NCBI GenBank assembly: GCA_050185195.1
Contig: JBFWZQ010000004.1
Span: 1 to 64,000 of the forward strand
From: CADEFQ01 sp050185195
GTDB taxonomy: Bacteria; Pseudomonadota; Gammaproteobacteria; Steroidobacterales; Steroidobacteraceae
Length of the DNA: 64,000 nucleotides
Reading direction: 5' to 3'
Shown here: positions 50,506 through 58,735 of the stretch, piece by piece
Layout of the letters: each line of letters begins with the position of its first letter
Position numbering within the stretch: position 1 is the first letter of the stretch
Program-made: the position numbers and the translations under genes
Notes under the pieces: generated by a model
Told to the model about the DNA's origin: nothing
Databases searched by the model: none
The model's input: only the letters and a program-made list of their open reading frames with translations

Positions 50506-51405
50506 ATGACCACAGCGACTTCCGTGCCTGCCAGCGGACTCGGCCGGCTTTCAGCTCCGCCTTTTGTCGGCATCCTCGCCTTCATCGCGGTCCTGGGCAT
50601 CGTGCCGCTGATGCACAGCGTGCTGGGAATCGTCATGGATGTGTTCCCGGATCATTACGATACGCCAGTCAGTATCGGCTTCGGCGTGATCGCCGTGGCC
50701 ATGCTGGTCTACGGTTCGCTCAGCAAGAGCGAAGCGGTCGGCACCTGGTTCGGGTTCATCGCCGCGCACCTCGTCTGGACTGGCTGGATCGAGCTGTCCT
50801 TCCGCTTCAATCCCGAGTTCATGGGCATGGGACCGCTGATGGTGAACGGCGAGCACGTCCTGTCGGCGAGCCTGTTGTTCGTCGAGGCGACTGCGGGCCT
50901 GCTGATGGCTACCCTGCCGTTCTTCGTGTTCAACCGCGACACGCGCTGCAATGCCTTCATGTGGATCCAGCGCATGTGCCGCTACAACGCGGGCAAGCCG
51001 ATCTCGGCGTCCGAGCGCAATTTCGCGCGCATCACGTTCCTCGAGGTGCTGTACGTGATCTGGTTCTGCTACGCGGTGTCGCTGTTCCTGGTCGATTCGC
51101 GTTTCTTCGGCCTGCATCATCCGGTCACCTACGTTGCAACCTTCCTGCTCACGATCTGGACGTTCTACCTGCTGATGCGCCTCGGCCGCTTCACGCGCGT
51201 CCTCGCGGCGGTCCGCTATGCGGTGCCAACCGCGGGCGTCATGTGGGTGTCCGTCGAGATCACGCAGGAGTGGGGCCTGTTCACCGAGTTCTGGACGCAG
51301 CCGCAGGACTACCTGCTCGAAATGGGCATCCTGATCGGGGCCTTCCTCGTGGCACTTGTTCTCGCGGTGATCATGCCGCGCCGTCGGGCGACCGGCAGGA
51401 GTTGA
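50506..51405 (+). CDS. eight-helix integral membrane protein
   Basis: 299 residues with about eight TM helices (near 20-45, 55-73, 83-100, 120-144, 180-198, 206-227, 235-251 and 269-291). Polar residues inside or near the helices include HLVWTGWIELSFRFNPEFMG and ARITFLEVLYVIWFCYAVSLF. No known transporter motif recognised. It precedes a TonB receptor and a Tat-exported flavin oxidase, and may act with them in uptake or turnover of one substrate. GGGGGATC lies upstream of the ATG. Confidence 0.75.
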   Translation: MTTATSVPASGLGRLSAPPFVGILAFIAVLGIVPLMHSVLGIVMDVFPDHYDTPVSIGFGVIAVAMLVYGSLSKSEAVGTWFGFIAAHLVWTGWIELSFRFNPEFMGMGPLMVNGEHVLSASLLFVEATAGLLMATLPFFVFNRDTRCNAFMWIQRMCRYNAGKPISASERNFARITFLEVLYVIWFCYAVSLFLVDSRFFGLHHPVTYVATFLLTIWTFYLLMRLGRFTRVLAAVRYAVPTAGVMWVSVEITQEWGLFTEFWTQPQDYLLEMGILIGAFLVALVLAVIMPRRRATGRS

Positions 51406-51416
51406 TATTCATCAAG

Positions 51417-51457
51417 GCCCGCGCGCGCCACAACGGATTGTTGTGGCGCGCGCGGGC
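51417..51457. terminator. 18-bp perfect GC-rich hairpin between two genes
   Basis: GCCCGCGCGCGCCACAAC and its exact complement surround a 5-base GGATT loop, 12 bases after the 8-TM gene stop and about 80 bases before the TonB receptor. No T-run follows on either strand. The very stable RNA would block 3' exonucleases or pause polymerase. Confidence 0.55.
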
Positions 51458-51539
51458 GGGTTGTTGGACAGGGTTTCTCTGGCGTCGATAGGCTGCGGCG
51501 CATTTATCCCGCGCCGCGTTGCGCCTTCAGAGGAACTCC

Positions 51540-54062
51540 ATGAAGCCCAGCATCCGACCCTTCGCGCCCTGTTTCCTGTTGCTCGCGGCTACGTCCTTGC
51601 CGGCGCAGGACATCGTGGACGAGCCGGCGGCCCTCGACGAAATCGTCGTGACCGCGCGCCGCGCCGAAGAGAACCTGCAGAAAGTGCCCCTGTCGATCAC
51701 CGCGATTGGCGCGGCCGAGATCCAGGCGATGGGCATCGCCCGCGTCGAGGACGTCGCCGCGATGACGCCGGGCTTTTCGTTCCGCAACGGCTTCGGGCGG
51801 GTCCTCGAGCGTCCCGTGATCCGCGGCATGGCCAATATCCTCGGTTCGGCGAATGCTGCCTTCTTCATCGACGGCGTGTTCGTCAACGGGCCGATCACCG
51901 GCTACAACATGGACAACCTCGAGCGTATCGAGGTGATCCGCGGCCCGCAGTCGGCACTGTTCGGCCGCAGCACCTTCGCGGGGGCCATCAACTACGTGAC
52001 GCGGCGGCCCACCGATCATTTCGAGGCGAGCGCCAAGGCCTCGGCGGGCGAGTTCAACTACCAGGACATGAGTGCCTGGGCGAGCGGCCCGATCGTCGAG
52101 GGCAAGCTGCGCTTCCAGGTGAACGGCCGCTACTACAACAAGGACGGCCAGTACACCAATATCGTCTCGGGCGTGAAGGACGTGGGCGGCACGCGTTCGA
52201 AGTCCTTCGGCGGCGCGCTGGAATGGACGCCGACGGACTGGTTCGACGCCACGCTGCGCCTGAACTACACGGTCGACGACGATGAACTGCCAGCCCTGTT
52301 CCGCCTCGGTGGCCCGAACAGCGGATACACGGCGGCCGAAGTGCGCAACTGCTACCAGGCGCAGGCGGGCACGCGCCGGCGCGGCTATTACTGCGGCGTG
52401 GCGCCGACGCCCGATTTCCTGTCGGTGAATTCCACGAGCTACACGGCCGCGGGCCTCGACCAGGGGCGACAGGCGAACCTGTTCCGCTCGAGCCTCGTGA
52501 TGAACGCGACCTGGCGCGACTACACGTTCACGTCGACCACGAGCCTCGATCGCCTCAGCAGTTTCGGGGCCCTCGACCAGGACTACAGCTCGCTGCGCGG
52601 CTTCGGCGGGGCGTTCGAGTCCATCAACTTCTCCGGCACGGACTACTGGAGCCAGGAACTGCGTGTCGCCTCGCCGCGCAACGACCGGCTGCGCTGGCAG
52701 GCGGGCCTCTACACCTATGAGGAAAACCCGGATACGAGCGCGCTTGCGGGCAACCTCGTGGCGAACCCGATGGCTGGTCTGCCGGACCTGCCGCCGGTCA
52801 TCACGCCGCAAACGGTCGATTCGGGCACGAAGAACGAGGCCGTCTTCGCGATGGTCGAGTTCGACCTGCTCGACAACCTGACCCTGACGGCCGAAGGCCG
52901 CTACGCCGAGGACACGATCCACACGGGTGGGCGTTCGGTCTTCTCGAAGGTGAGCAACACGGGCTTCGTGCCTGGCAGCTTCTCGGCGGGGTGCTCGGTC
53001 GTGAATGCGCCGATCGCAGGCAACCCGAATCGCCAGGTGCTGACCTGCGCGAACCCGTACGTGAACGACGCGTCCTTCAAGAACTTCCTGCCGCGCTTCA
53101 CGGCCACCTGGCTCGCCTCGGACACGATGACGTACTACGCGCAGTTCGCGAAGGGCAACAAGCCGGGCGGCTTCAACGCCGACTCGGAAAATGCACGCAC
53201 GCAGCCCGCCGACCGCGCGACGCTCGCGGCGCTGGGCCTGCAGACTTTCGACGAGGAGGAGGCGGACAGCTATGAAATCGGCTTCAAGAGCCGGCTGTTC
53301 GATCGCCGCGTGCAATTCAACACCGCGCTCTATTTCATCGACTGGACCAACCAGCAGTTGACGCAGACCGGGCCGGTGCTCGAGGAAGGCCGGCCGGTCG
53401 GCGCGCCGGCGCAGCCGCAGTTCGTGACTTCCTATACCTCGAACCTCGGCAAGTCGGAGATCCGTGGCGTCGAGATGGAGATGCTCGCGGCGCTCGGGTC
53501 GCACTGGACGCTGCGCATGACCTATGCGCTGCAGGATACCGAGATCAAGGAGTACTTCAGCTCGGATCATGCCGACCTCATCTACGGCGGCCCGTACGCC
53601 GGCTGCGTGGTGGGCTCGCAGTGTTATGCCGACTATCTCGCTGCGGGCGACCTGAGCGGCAACGTGCTGCCGCGCGTGCCGAAGCACCTCGCCTCGGCCT
53701 CGCTCGCGGCGAAGTATCCGCTCGGTGGCTGGGGTACACTCAACTGGCGCGCGGACTACAGCTACGAAGCGAGCCGCTATGCACAGGTGCACAACCTCGC
53801 CGAGACCGGCGATTCGCACGTCGTGAACATGCGCCTCGGCTTCGAGCGCGACGCATGGTCCGCAACGCTGTGGGTGAACAACCTGACCGACGACGACACG
53901 GCGATCGATATCATGCGCACGGTCGACCCGGCGGCGTTCGTCGTGGTGCCGGTGCAGCCGCCGCTGCCGGGCACGGTGACCGCCACCAACGCGCGGGACT
54001 TCGCCGTGACGTTGCCCGACCGGCGCATGTTCGGTTTGACGTTGAGCTACAGTTTCCGCTGA
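51540..54062 (+). CDS. TonB-dependent outer-membrane receptor
   Basis: 840 residues. Signal peptide (FAPCFLLLAATSLPAQ), a TonB box-like ALDEIVVTARRAEENLQKVPLSITAI, plug domain (PGFSFRNGFGRVLERPVIRGM; ERIEVIRGPQSALFGRSTFAGAINYVT) and a 22-strand barrel ending FGLTLSYSFR. These IVVTARR..E.LQ.VP.SI receptors are very common in sphingomonads and related gammaproteobacteria that grow on complex organic compounds and are usually not siderophore receptors. Ligand unknown. AGAGGAAC site before the ATG. The flavin oxidase gene follows after 18 bases. Confidence 0.95.
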   Translation: MKPSIRPFAPCFLLLAATSLPAQDIVDEPAALDEIVVTARRAEENLQKVPLSITAIGAAEIQAMGIARVEDVAAMTPGFSFRNGFGRVLERPVIRGMANILGSANAAFFIDGVFVNGPITGYNMDNLERIEVIRGPQSALFGRSTFAGAINYVTRRPTDHFEASAKASAGEFNYQDMSAWASGPIVEGKLRFQVNGRYYNKDGQYTNIVSGVKDVGGTRSKSFGGALEWTPTDWFDATLRLNYTVDDDELPALFRLGGPNSGYTAAEVRNCYQAQAGTRRRGYYCGVAPTPDFLSVNSTSYTAAGLDQGRQANLFRSSLVMNATWRDYTFTSTTSLDRLSSFGALDQDYSSLRGFGGAFESINFSGTDYWSQELRVASPRNDRLRWQAGLYTYEENPDTSALAGNLVANPMAGLPDLPPVITPQTVDSGTKNEAVFAMVEFDLLDNLTLTAEGRYAEDTIHTGGRSVFSKVSNTGFVPGSFSAGCSVVNAPIAGNPNRQVLTCANPYVNDASFKNFLPRFTATWLASDTMTYYAQFAKGNKPGGFNADSENARTQPADRATLAALGLQTFDEEEADSYEIGFKSRLFDRRVQFNTALYFIDWTNQQLTQTGPVLEEGRPVGAPAQPQFVTSYTSNLGKSEIRGVEMEMLAALGSHWTLRMTYALQDTEIKEYFSSDHADLIYGGPYAGCVVGSQCYADYLAAGDLSGNVLPRVPKHLASASLAAKYPLGGWGTLNWRADYSYEASRYAQVHNLAETGDSHVVNMRLGFERDAWSATLWVNNLTDDDTAIDIMRTVDPAAFVVVPVQPPLPGTVTATNARDFAVTLPDRRMFGLTLSYSFR

Positions 54063-54080
54063 TCGGGTAAGGAACAGGCC

Positions 54081-55526
54081 ATGACGATTTCGCGCCGTGA
54101 TTTCATGATTGCATCCACTTCGATGCTGGCGGCCGCAGGCGCATCGCGCGTGGCGTACGCCGCGGGCGCGGGCCAGCCCGACGTGATCGTGATCGGCGCG
54201 GGATTGTCGGGCCTCGGCACTGCGCTCGCGCTCGAGGAGGCCGGGCTGCGGGTGCTGGTGCTCGAAGGCCGCGGGCGCGTCGGCGGGCGTCTCTACACGC
54301 TCGACGACGTGCCGGGGCATCCCGAGGCGGGCGGCAATTCGGTGGCATCGGCGTATGGCCGGGTGATCGCCGCGGGCAAGAAGCATGGCGTCGAACTCGC
54401 CAATATCTTCGCGCGCGCGTTCGGGCATGGGCCGCAGGAGCTGTTCATCGACGGCAGCCACGTGCCGCTCGCCGATTGGGCCCGCCACCCGCGCAACCCG
54501 TTCCCGGACGCCCTGAAGGCGCTGCCGCCGTGGGGCTTCGCCGATGCCATGCTCAGGCAGCACCTGCCGTTCAAGGACCTCGGCCGCTGGTTCGACCCCG
54601 AGTTCGCACAATACGACATTTCCGTTTACGACTTCCTCGCATCGCACGGTGCCAGCGACGCGGCGATCCAGCTCGCCTACGACACCAACATCTCCTATGG
54701 CACGACGGCGCACGACGTGTCGCTGCTGATGCAGGCGGGCGTTGCGCACTGGCAGGTCGTCAACCGGGGCGCGGGCGGCCCGCCGTTCATCGGTGCGTTC
54801 AAGGGCGGCAACCAGCGGTTGCCGGAAGCCATGGCGCGCGCCCTCAAGGGCGACCTGCGCAAGGGCCAGCGGGTCGTTGCGATCGCGACCCGGCCCGACG
54901 GCGCAGAGGTGACCTGCGAAGACGGTACGCGGCTGCGGGCGAAGGCCGTCGTGTGCTCGATGCCGCTCTCGACGCTGCGCCATGTGGCGATCGATCCGTT
55001 GCCGCCGGCCGTGCAGAACGCGGCGATCCGGACGATCGACTATGTGCCGATCACCCAGGTGCACATCGTGCCGAAGAAGAAGTTCTGGGAAAGCGATGGC
55101 CTCAATCCGACGATGTGGACGGACGGCATCGCGGGCACGGTGTACGCGCAGCGCTTCGGGCCGAACCCCGATGAAGTCATGAGCCTGACGGCCTGGGCGC
55201 GTGGCCTCGATGCGCAGTATCTCGACCTGCTCGGTCCCGAGGCCGCCGGTCGGGCGGTCGTGGCGGAACTCGAACGCCTGCGCCCCGCGGCGAAGGGCGC
55301 GCTCAGTGTGGCGAAAGTTCGCTCCTGGGCGACCGATCCTTTCGCCGCCGGCGTGTGGTCGACGTTCGGGCCGGGCCAGGTGACGGCGTTCGCGGGCGCA
55401 CTTGCAAAGCCGCACGAGCGGCTCTTCTTCTGCGGCGAGCACACGGCGCTTGCGAGCCGTGGCATGGAAGGCGCGCTCGAATCGGGCGAGCGGGCCGCGG
55501 TCGAGGTGCAGCTCGCGCTCGGTTGA
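54081..55526 (+). CDS. Tat-exported flavin amine oxidase-like protein
   Basis: 481 residues. A twin-arginine signal (ISRRDFMIASTSMLAAAGASRVAYA) leads into an FAD domain with VIVIGAGLSGLGTALALEEAGLRVLVLEGRGRVGGR (Rossmann GxGxxG, residues about 34-68, given in part) and ends with the C-terminal FAD motif LFFCGEHTALASRGMEGALESGERAA. This is the flavin-containing monoamine oxidase family, periplasmic here. It could oxidise an amine or another substrate taken up by the co-encoded TonB receptor; inference from the 18-base spacing. Confidence 0.9.
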   Translation: MTISRRDFMIASTSMLAAAGASRVAYAAGAGQPDVIVIGAGLSGLGTALALEEAGLRVLVLEGRGRVGGRLYTLDDVPGHPEAGGNSVASAYGRVIAAGKKHGVELANIFARAFGHGPQELFIDGSHVPLADWARHPRNPFPDALKALPPWGFADAMLRQHLPFKDLGRWFDPEFAQYDISVYDFLASHGASDAAIQLAYDTNISYGTTAHDVSLLMQAGVAHWQVVNRGAGGPPFIGAFKGGNQRLPEAMARALKGDLRKGQRVVAIATRPDGAEVTCEDGTRLRAKAVVCSMPLSTLRHVAIDPLPPAVQNAAIRTIDYVPITQVHIVPKKKFWESDGLNPTMWTDGIAGTVYAQRFGPNPDEVMSLTAWARGLDAQYLDLLGPEAAGRAVVAELERLRPAAKGALSVAKVRSWATDPFAAGVWSTFGPGQVTAFAGALAKPHERLFFCGEHTALASRGMEGALESGERAAVEVQLALG

Positions 55527-55581
55527 CGCCCTTCGCACGGCCAGTGCTAAGCTGGCCCCACAACGGACGTAGGGGGTGCGC

Positions 55582-56661
55582 ATGGATACGCGCGGGCAGC
55601 TCTATTGGCGTCTCGTCTGGCCCCGCAACACCCGGATCTTCGCGGTCGTCGGTGCCGCGATGGGCCTGTTGCCGGATATCGTCAGCTACCTCGTCGAACG
55701 GGTCACCCCATTCTGGCCCCTGATCGGCTTCGCGATGCTGGCTGTCCTGTTCGGGCTGCTCTGTTTCGGCAGGGGCGCGAAGGTTCCCCTGCCCACCGAG
55801 GCAGCCGTCGTCGACGAAGTGGCCGCCTGCGTTCCGTGCGACGTGTTCCGTTTCGGCGCCAGCAGCGCACTGGCGTTCGCCGTCGTCCTGGTGGCCGGCC
55901 AGGGCTCGACGGCCACTGAAAAAGTGGGCGTGCGGCTCGGCCTGATCGAACAGAAGCTGGGTGTCATTGCCGATCAGGTCGACACGATGTCGGGGCAGGT
56001 CGAGGAGTTCGTGCAGATTGCGCAGCCGCAGGCGATCGTGAAGCAACCGCGCAATGCAGCCGAGCACTTCAGCAACGCCTGGGTGCACCTCAACATCCGG
56101 CGCGACCAGGCGGCAGCCTGGAATTCCCTGCAGGCCATGTACGCAGGGGACGCGCCGCGCAAGATCGATGCGGCGGATCTCTATTTCAGCGTGGGCAAGA
56201 ACTTCGTGGCCCGCACCGCGCTGGTCGAACAGATGCGCCGGCTCGCTGCGGAGCGTGGCGATGCGACCTTGCTCGTCATCGCCGGACGCCATGCGATGGA
56301 GGCTGCACAGGCCGACGGGCTCTATGAGGCCGCGCGCCAGCTGGACCCGGGCTTGCCGTTCGCGTACTGGGACATGCAGCGGCCGGACCTCGAGCCTGCA
56401 CGCATGGTGGTCGGCGAGGGCGCGCGCCAGGCACAGGCGGCGCCCCTGCGCCGCAAGCTGGAAGCGATCGAGCGGTTTCGCGGCCTCGCCGCCCGCCGCC
56501 CGATGAGCGCCTATTTCTTCCTGCCGCAGTATCAGCCGGATTACGAGCAGGTCGCGATGCAGATGGCAACGACCTACCGCTCGTCGCTTTCGATGCTGGA
56601 GGCCGACTATTCGAAGATCATCAGGGAAGAAATGGCGCGGCGGCAAGGGAACGCCAGGTAG
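55582..56661 (+). CDS. membrane protein of unknown function with helical C-terminal domain
   Basis: 359 residues from the ATG preceded by AGGGGG (an in-frame GTG two codons earlier is also possible). Two or three N-terminal TM helices (IFAVVGAAMGLLPDIVSYLV; WPLIGFAMLAVLFGLLCF; ASSALAFAVVLVAGQ) are followed by a coiled-coil segment (GVRLGLIEQKLGVIADQVDTM) and a helical domain with TPR-like features (RDQAAAWNSLQAMYAG, DATLLVIAGRHAMEAAQADGLYEAARQLDP). No known family. Last gene of the plus-strand run; convergent with the DUF885 gene, one base apart. Confidence 0.65.
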   Translation: MDTRGQLYWRLVWPRNTRIFAVVGAAMGLLPDIVSYLVERVTPFWPLIGFAMLAVLFGLLCFGRGAKVPLPTEAAVVDEVAACVPCDVFRFGASSALAFAVVLVAGQGSTATEKVGVRLGLIEQKLGVIADQVDTMSGQVEEFVQIAQPQAIVKQPRNAAEHFSNAWVHLNIRRDQAAAWNSLQAMYAGDAPRKIDAADLYFSVGKNFVARTALVEQMRRLAAERGDATLLVIAGRHAMEAAQADGLYEAARQLDPGLPFAYWDMQRPDLEPARMVVGEGARQAQAAPLRRKLEAIERFRGLAARRPMSAYFFLPQYQPDYEQVAMQMATTYRSSLSMLEADYSKIIREEMARRQGNAR

Positions 56662-56662
56662 C

Positions 56663-58276
56663 TCAATCTCCTTGCACCAGCGCGCGGACCTGGTCGTCCT
56701 TGCCCGTGAGTTGCCAGCGGACCAGCGAAACGGGAATGAGGCCCGCCTGGTTCACTTCGTCGAACCAGCCTGAGGTGGTGAACGCGTCGCCGAGCTGCTT
56801 CGAGCGTTCCTGGAGCAGTTGTTCGAGCAGGAACTTGCCGGTGAGGTAGCTCGTGCCGTACCCGGGCTGGCGCAGGTAGAGGCCCTGCTCGAAACCGAGG
56901 AGGTCGAGGTCCTCGCGCATCCAGCCGCGCGGCGTCCAGGCGACGTGGAAGTCAGCGGCTTCCTTCATCGTGAAGATGTTCGCATGCGCGTAGAGCGAGC
57001 CGAGGCCGCGGGCAGCGCGCTGTGCGAGCAGGATCCAGACGACCTCGCGCGCGCGCGGGTTGTCGTCGTAGAGGCCCGCGTGCAGCATGAATTCCTCCAT
57101 CGCGGTCGCCATGCCTTCGGCGCGGCTGTCCCAGATGTTGTAGAGGAGTGCGCCGCGACGCACCGGGCTCGGATGCGGCGACTCGCGCATCTGTGCGAGG
57201 TCCCACCAGTGGTAGAAATGGGTGTAGAGCGTCATCGGCTCGCGATGGGTCGCCATCGCGAAGAAGTTGCGCGTCGCTTCCGGCGAGAACTCGCCGATCT
57301 GGGCGCGGATCGCCGGGTCCATGTACTCGCGGATCGGCAGGATCGCGTGCGCGCGCAGGAACGCCATGTAACGGGTTGCCGCCGCCTCGCCGCGCTCGCG
57401 GAACTCGGCCGGGTTCGCCGTGACGTGCAGCGGCGGCAGGCCACGGTTGCGGCTTTCCTCGAAGCGCAGTGCGGCGTGGGCGCGGGCGAGTTCACGCTTC
57501 AGCAGCGCGACTTCGTCGTCCCAGGTGAGCGGCACGAGGTGCACGTGCCGCAGGCTCCAGTTGTAGTTTTCCTTGCCGATGCCGGAGGGACCCGTTTTCG
57601 ACGGCGCCTCGCGTTCCAGCCACGCGATGAAATCAGCCGTGGCGCGCTGCGCGTCGCGCAAGGCTTCACGCAGGGCAGTGCCATTTGATTGCGTGCGGCC
57701 TGCCAAAGCATCGAGCGCCGAAACCTGTCCCTTGAGCGTGCGGATGCCGACGGTCCACAGGTCGCGCGCATTGCCGGTCAGGTTGCCCTTTGCCTGCGCA
57801 AGGAGCGGTGCGACCGTGCGCAGCTCCGCGGCGAGCTTCGCCTCGGCCGCGGGCGACAGCGGAAAATCGTAGGTCCACAGTTCGATCGCGGCGTGGTTCG
57901 TCGGGCCCTCGTGGGCGGGCGTATCGCTCTGTTCGGTCCAGGCGGAAAGATAAAACGCCGGGTCCCGCTCCCAGGGCTTGAGCACGCGCACGTAGAAATC
58001 GAAGCCGTTCATCTCCGCGCGCAACAGTTCGTAGTCGACCTGTTGTGCGACAGGCCAGCCCTTGGTGTCGAGGGCGGCGAGGCGGCTACGCCAGGCGTCG
58101 AGTTCGCCGTACCGGCGGGCAAAGGTCGCGGCGGTGTAGTCCGGTACGCCGTCGCGCACGGGCGGCCTTTCGAAGTTCCGCCAGTCCGCGAACAGTTGCG
58201 CGAGATCGGGTGACGTGCCGCCGGCCGCGGCACCGAGCAACAGGGCCATGGCGCCTGCCTCGAGTAACATGGGCAC
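56663..58276 (-). CDS. DUF885 (peptidase-like) secreted protein
   Basis: 537 residues. A hydrophobic leader (LLEAGAMALLLGAAAGG) suggests export; the GTG at 58276 is the first possible start, an ATG two codons later the alternative. The body matches DUF885: YNWSLRHVHLVPLTWDDEVALLKREL, a PMTLYTHFYHWWDLAQMRE segment, EGMATAMEEFMLHAGLYDDNPRAREVVWILLAQRAARGLGSLYAHAN, and GYGTSYLTGKFLLEQLL. The family is M32-like and thought to contain metallohydrolases, but no HExxH is present; EEFMLHAG is the nearest metal-type motif. Substrate unknown. Confidence 0.86.
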   Translation of the reverse strand: MPMLLEAGAMALLLGAAAGGTSPDLAQLFADWRNFERPPVRDGVPDYTAATFARRYGELDAWRSRLAALDTKGWPVAQQVDYELLRAEMNGFDFYVRVLKPWERDPAFYLSAWTEQSDTPAHEGPTNHAAIELWTYDFPLSPAAEAKLAAELRTVAPLLAQAKGNLTGNARDLWTVGIRTLKGQVSALDALAGRTQSNGTALREALRDAQRATADFIAWLEREAPSKTGPSGIGKENYNWSLRHVHLVPLTWDDEVALLKRELARAHAALRFEESRNRGLPPLHVTANPAEFRERGEAAATRYMAFLRAHAILPIREYMDPAIRAQIGEFSPEATRNFFAMATHREPMTLYTHFYHWWDLAQMRESPHPSPVRRGALLYNIWDSRAEGMATAMEEFMLHAGLYDDNPRAREVVWILLAQRAARGLGSLYAHANIFTMKEAADFHVAWTPRGWMREDLDLLGFEQGLYLRQPGYGTSYLTGKFLLEQLLQERSKQLGDAFTTSGWFDEVNQAGLIPVSLVRWQLTGKDDQVRALVQGD

Positions 58277-58364
58277 GATGATGCGCCTGCGCCGCCTCGC
58301 CTGACAATCGCGGCGCCGGTGCGTCTATCCGTACGAAAGGCAGCGATCGCGACGGAGGGGCGCC

Positions 58365-58694
58365 ATGCGGGACACGGCTTGCAGGCTTTCGGTGCTGGCG
58401 GCCTGGGTCGCGGTGGCGAGCAGCGCCGTGGCCAGCGCAGTGGAAGTTCATGACCTGCAAGGCCAGGACGCCGTTTTCGGGCGTTATGCACCCGCCGGCG
58501 ATTGCCGGCGTGGGCCGCAGGTCGTGGTGGGCGCGAAAGGGTTCGTATTCGAATGGGACGGCCGCAAGCGCAGCCCCGCCACGTTCGAATTCGCCGTCAG
58601 CTACGGCCCACACGACTATGCGGGCATCAGCCTCTGGTTTTTCCCCATCAACGCGAACGAAGTGAAGGGCTCGCCGTACCGGCGATGCACGTAG
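58365..58694 (+). CDS. small secreted hypothetical protein
   Basis: 109 residues. Signal peptide (LSVLAAWVAVASSAVASA), then a beta-rich mature part (VEVHDLQGQDAVFGRYAPAGDC, GPQVVVGAKGFVFEWDGR, ATFEFAVSYGPHDYAGISLWFFP) with two Cys that could form a disulfide. No family recognised. It lies between the divergent DUF885 gene and the D-aminoacylase-like gene, 41 bases before the latter. Confidence 0.62.
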   Translation: MRDTACRLSVLAAWVAVASSAVASAVEVHDLQGQDAVFGRYAPAGDCRRGPQVVVGAKGFVFEWDGRKRSPATFEFAVSYGPHDYAGISLWFFPINANEVKGSPYRRCT

Positions 58695-58735
58695 CAGCGC
58701 CGCGCTACACTGTGCCCCTGTCCCCGGGGGGTTGC

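Noticed and set aside
51504..55583. A 1359-codon minus-strand open frame across the TonB receptor and flavin oxidase
   Set aside because: Same antisense artefact; the plus-strand proteins are complete families.
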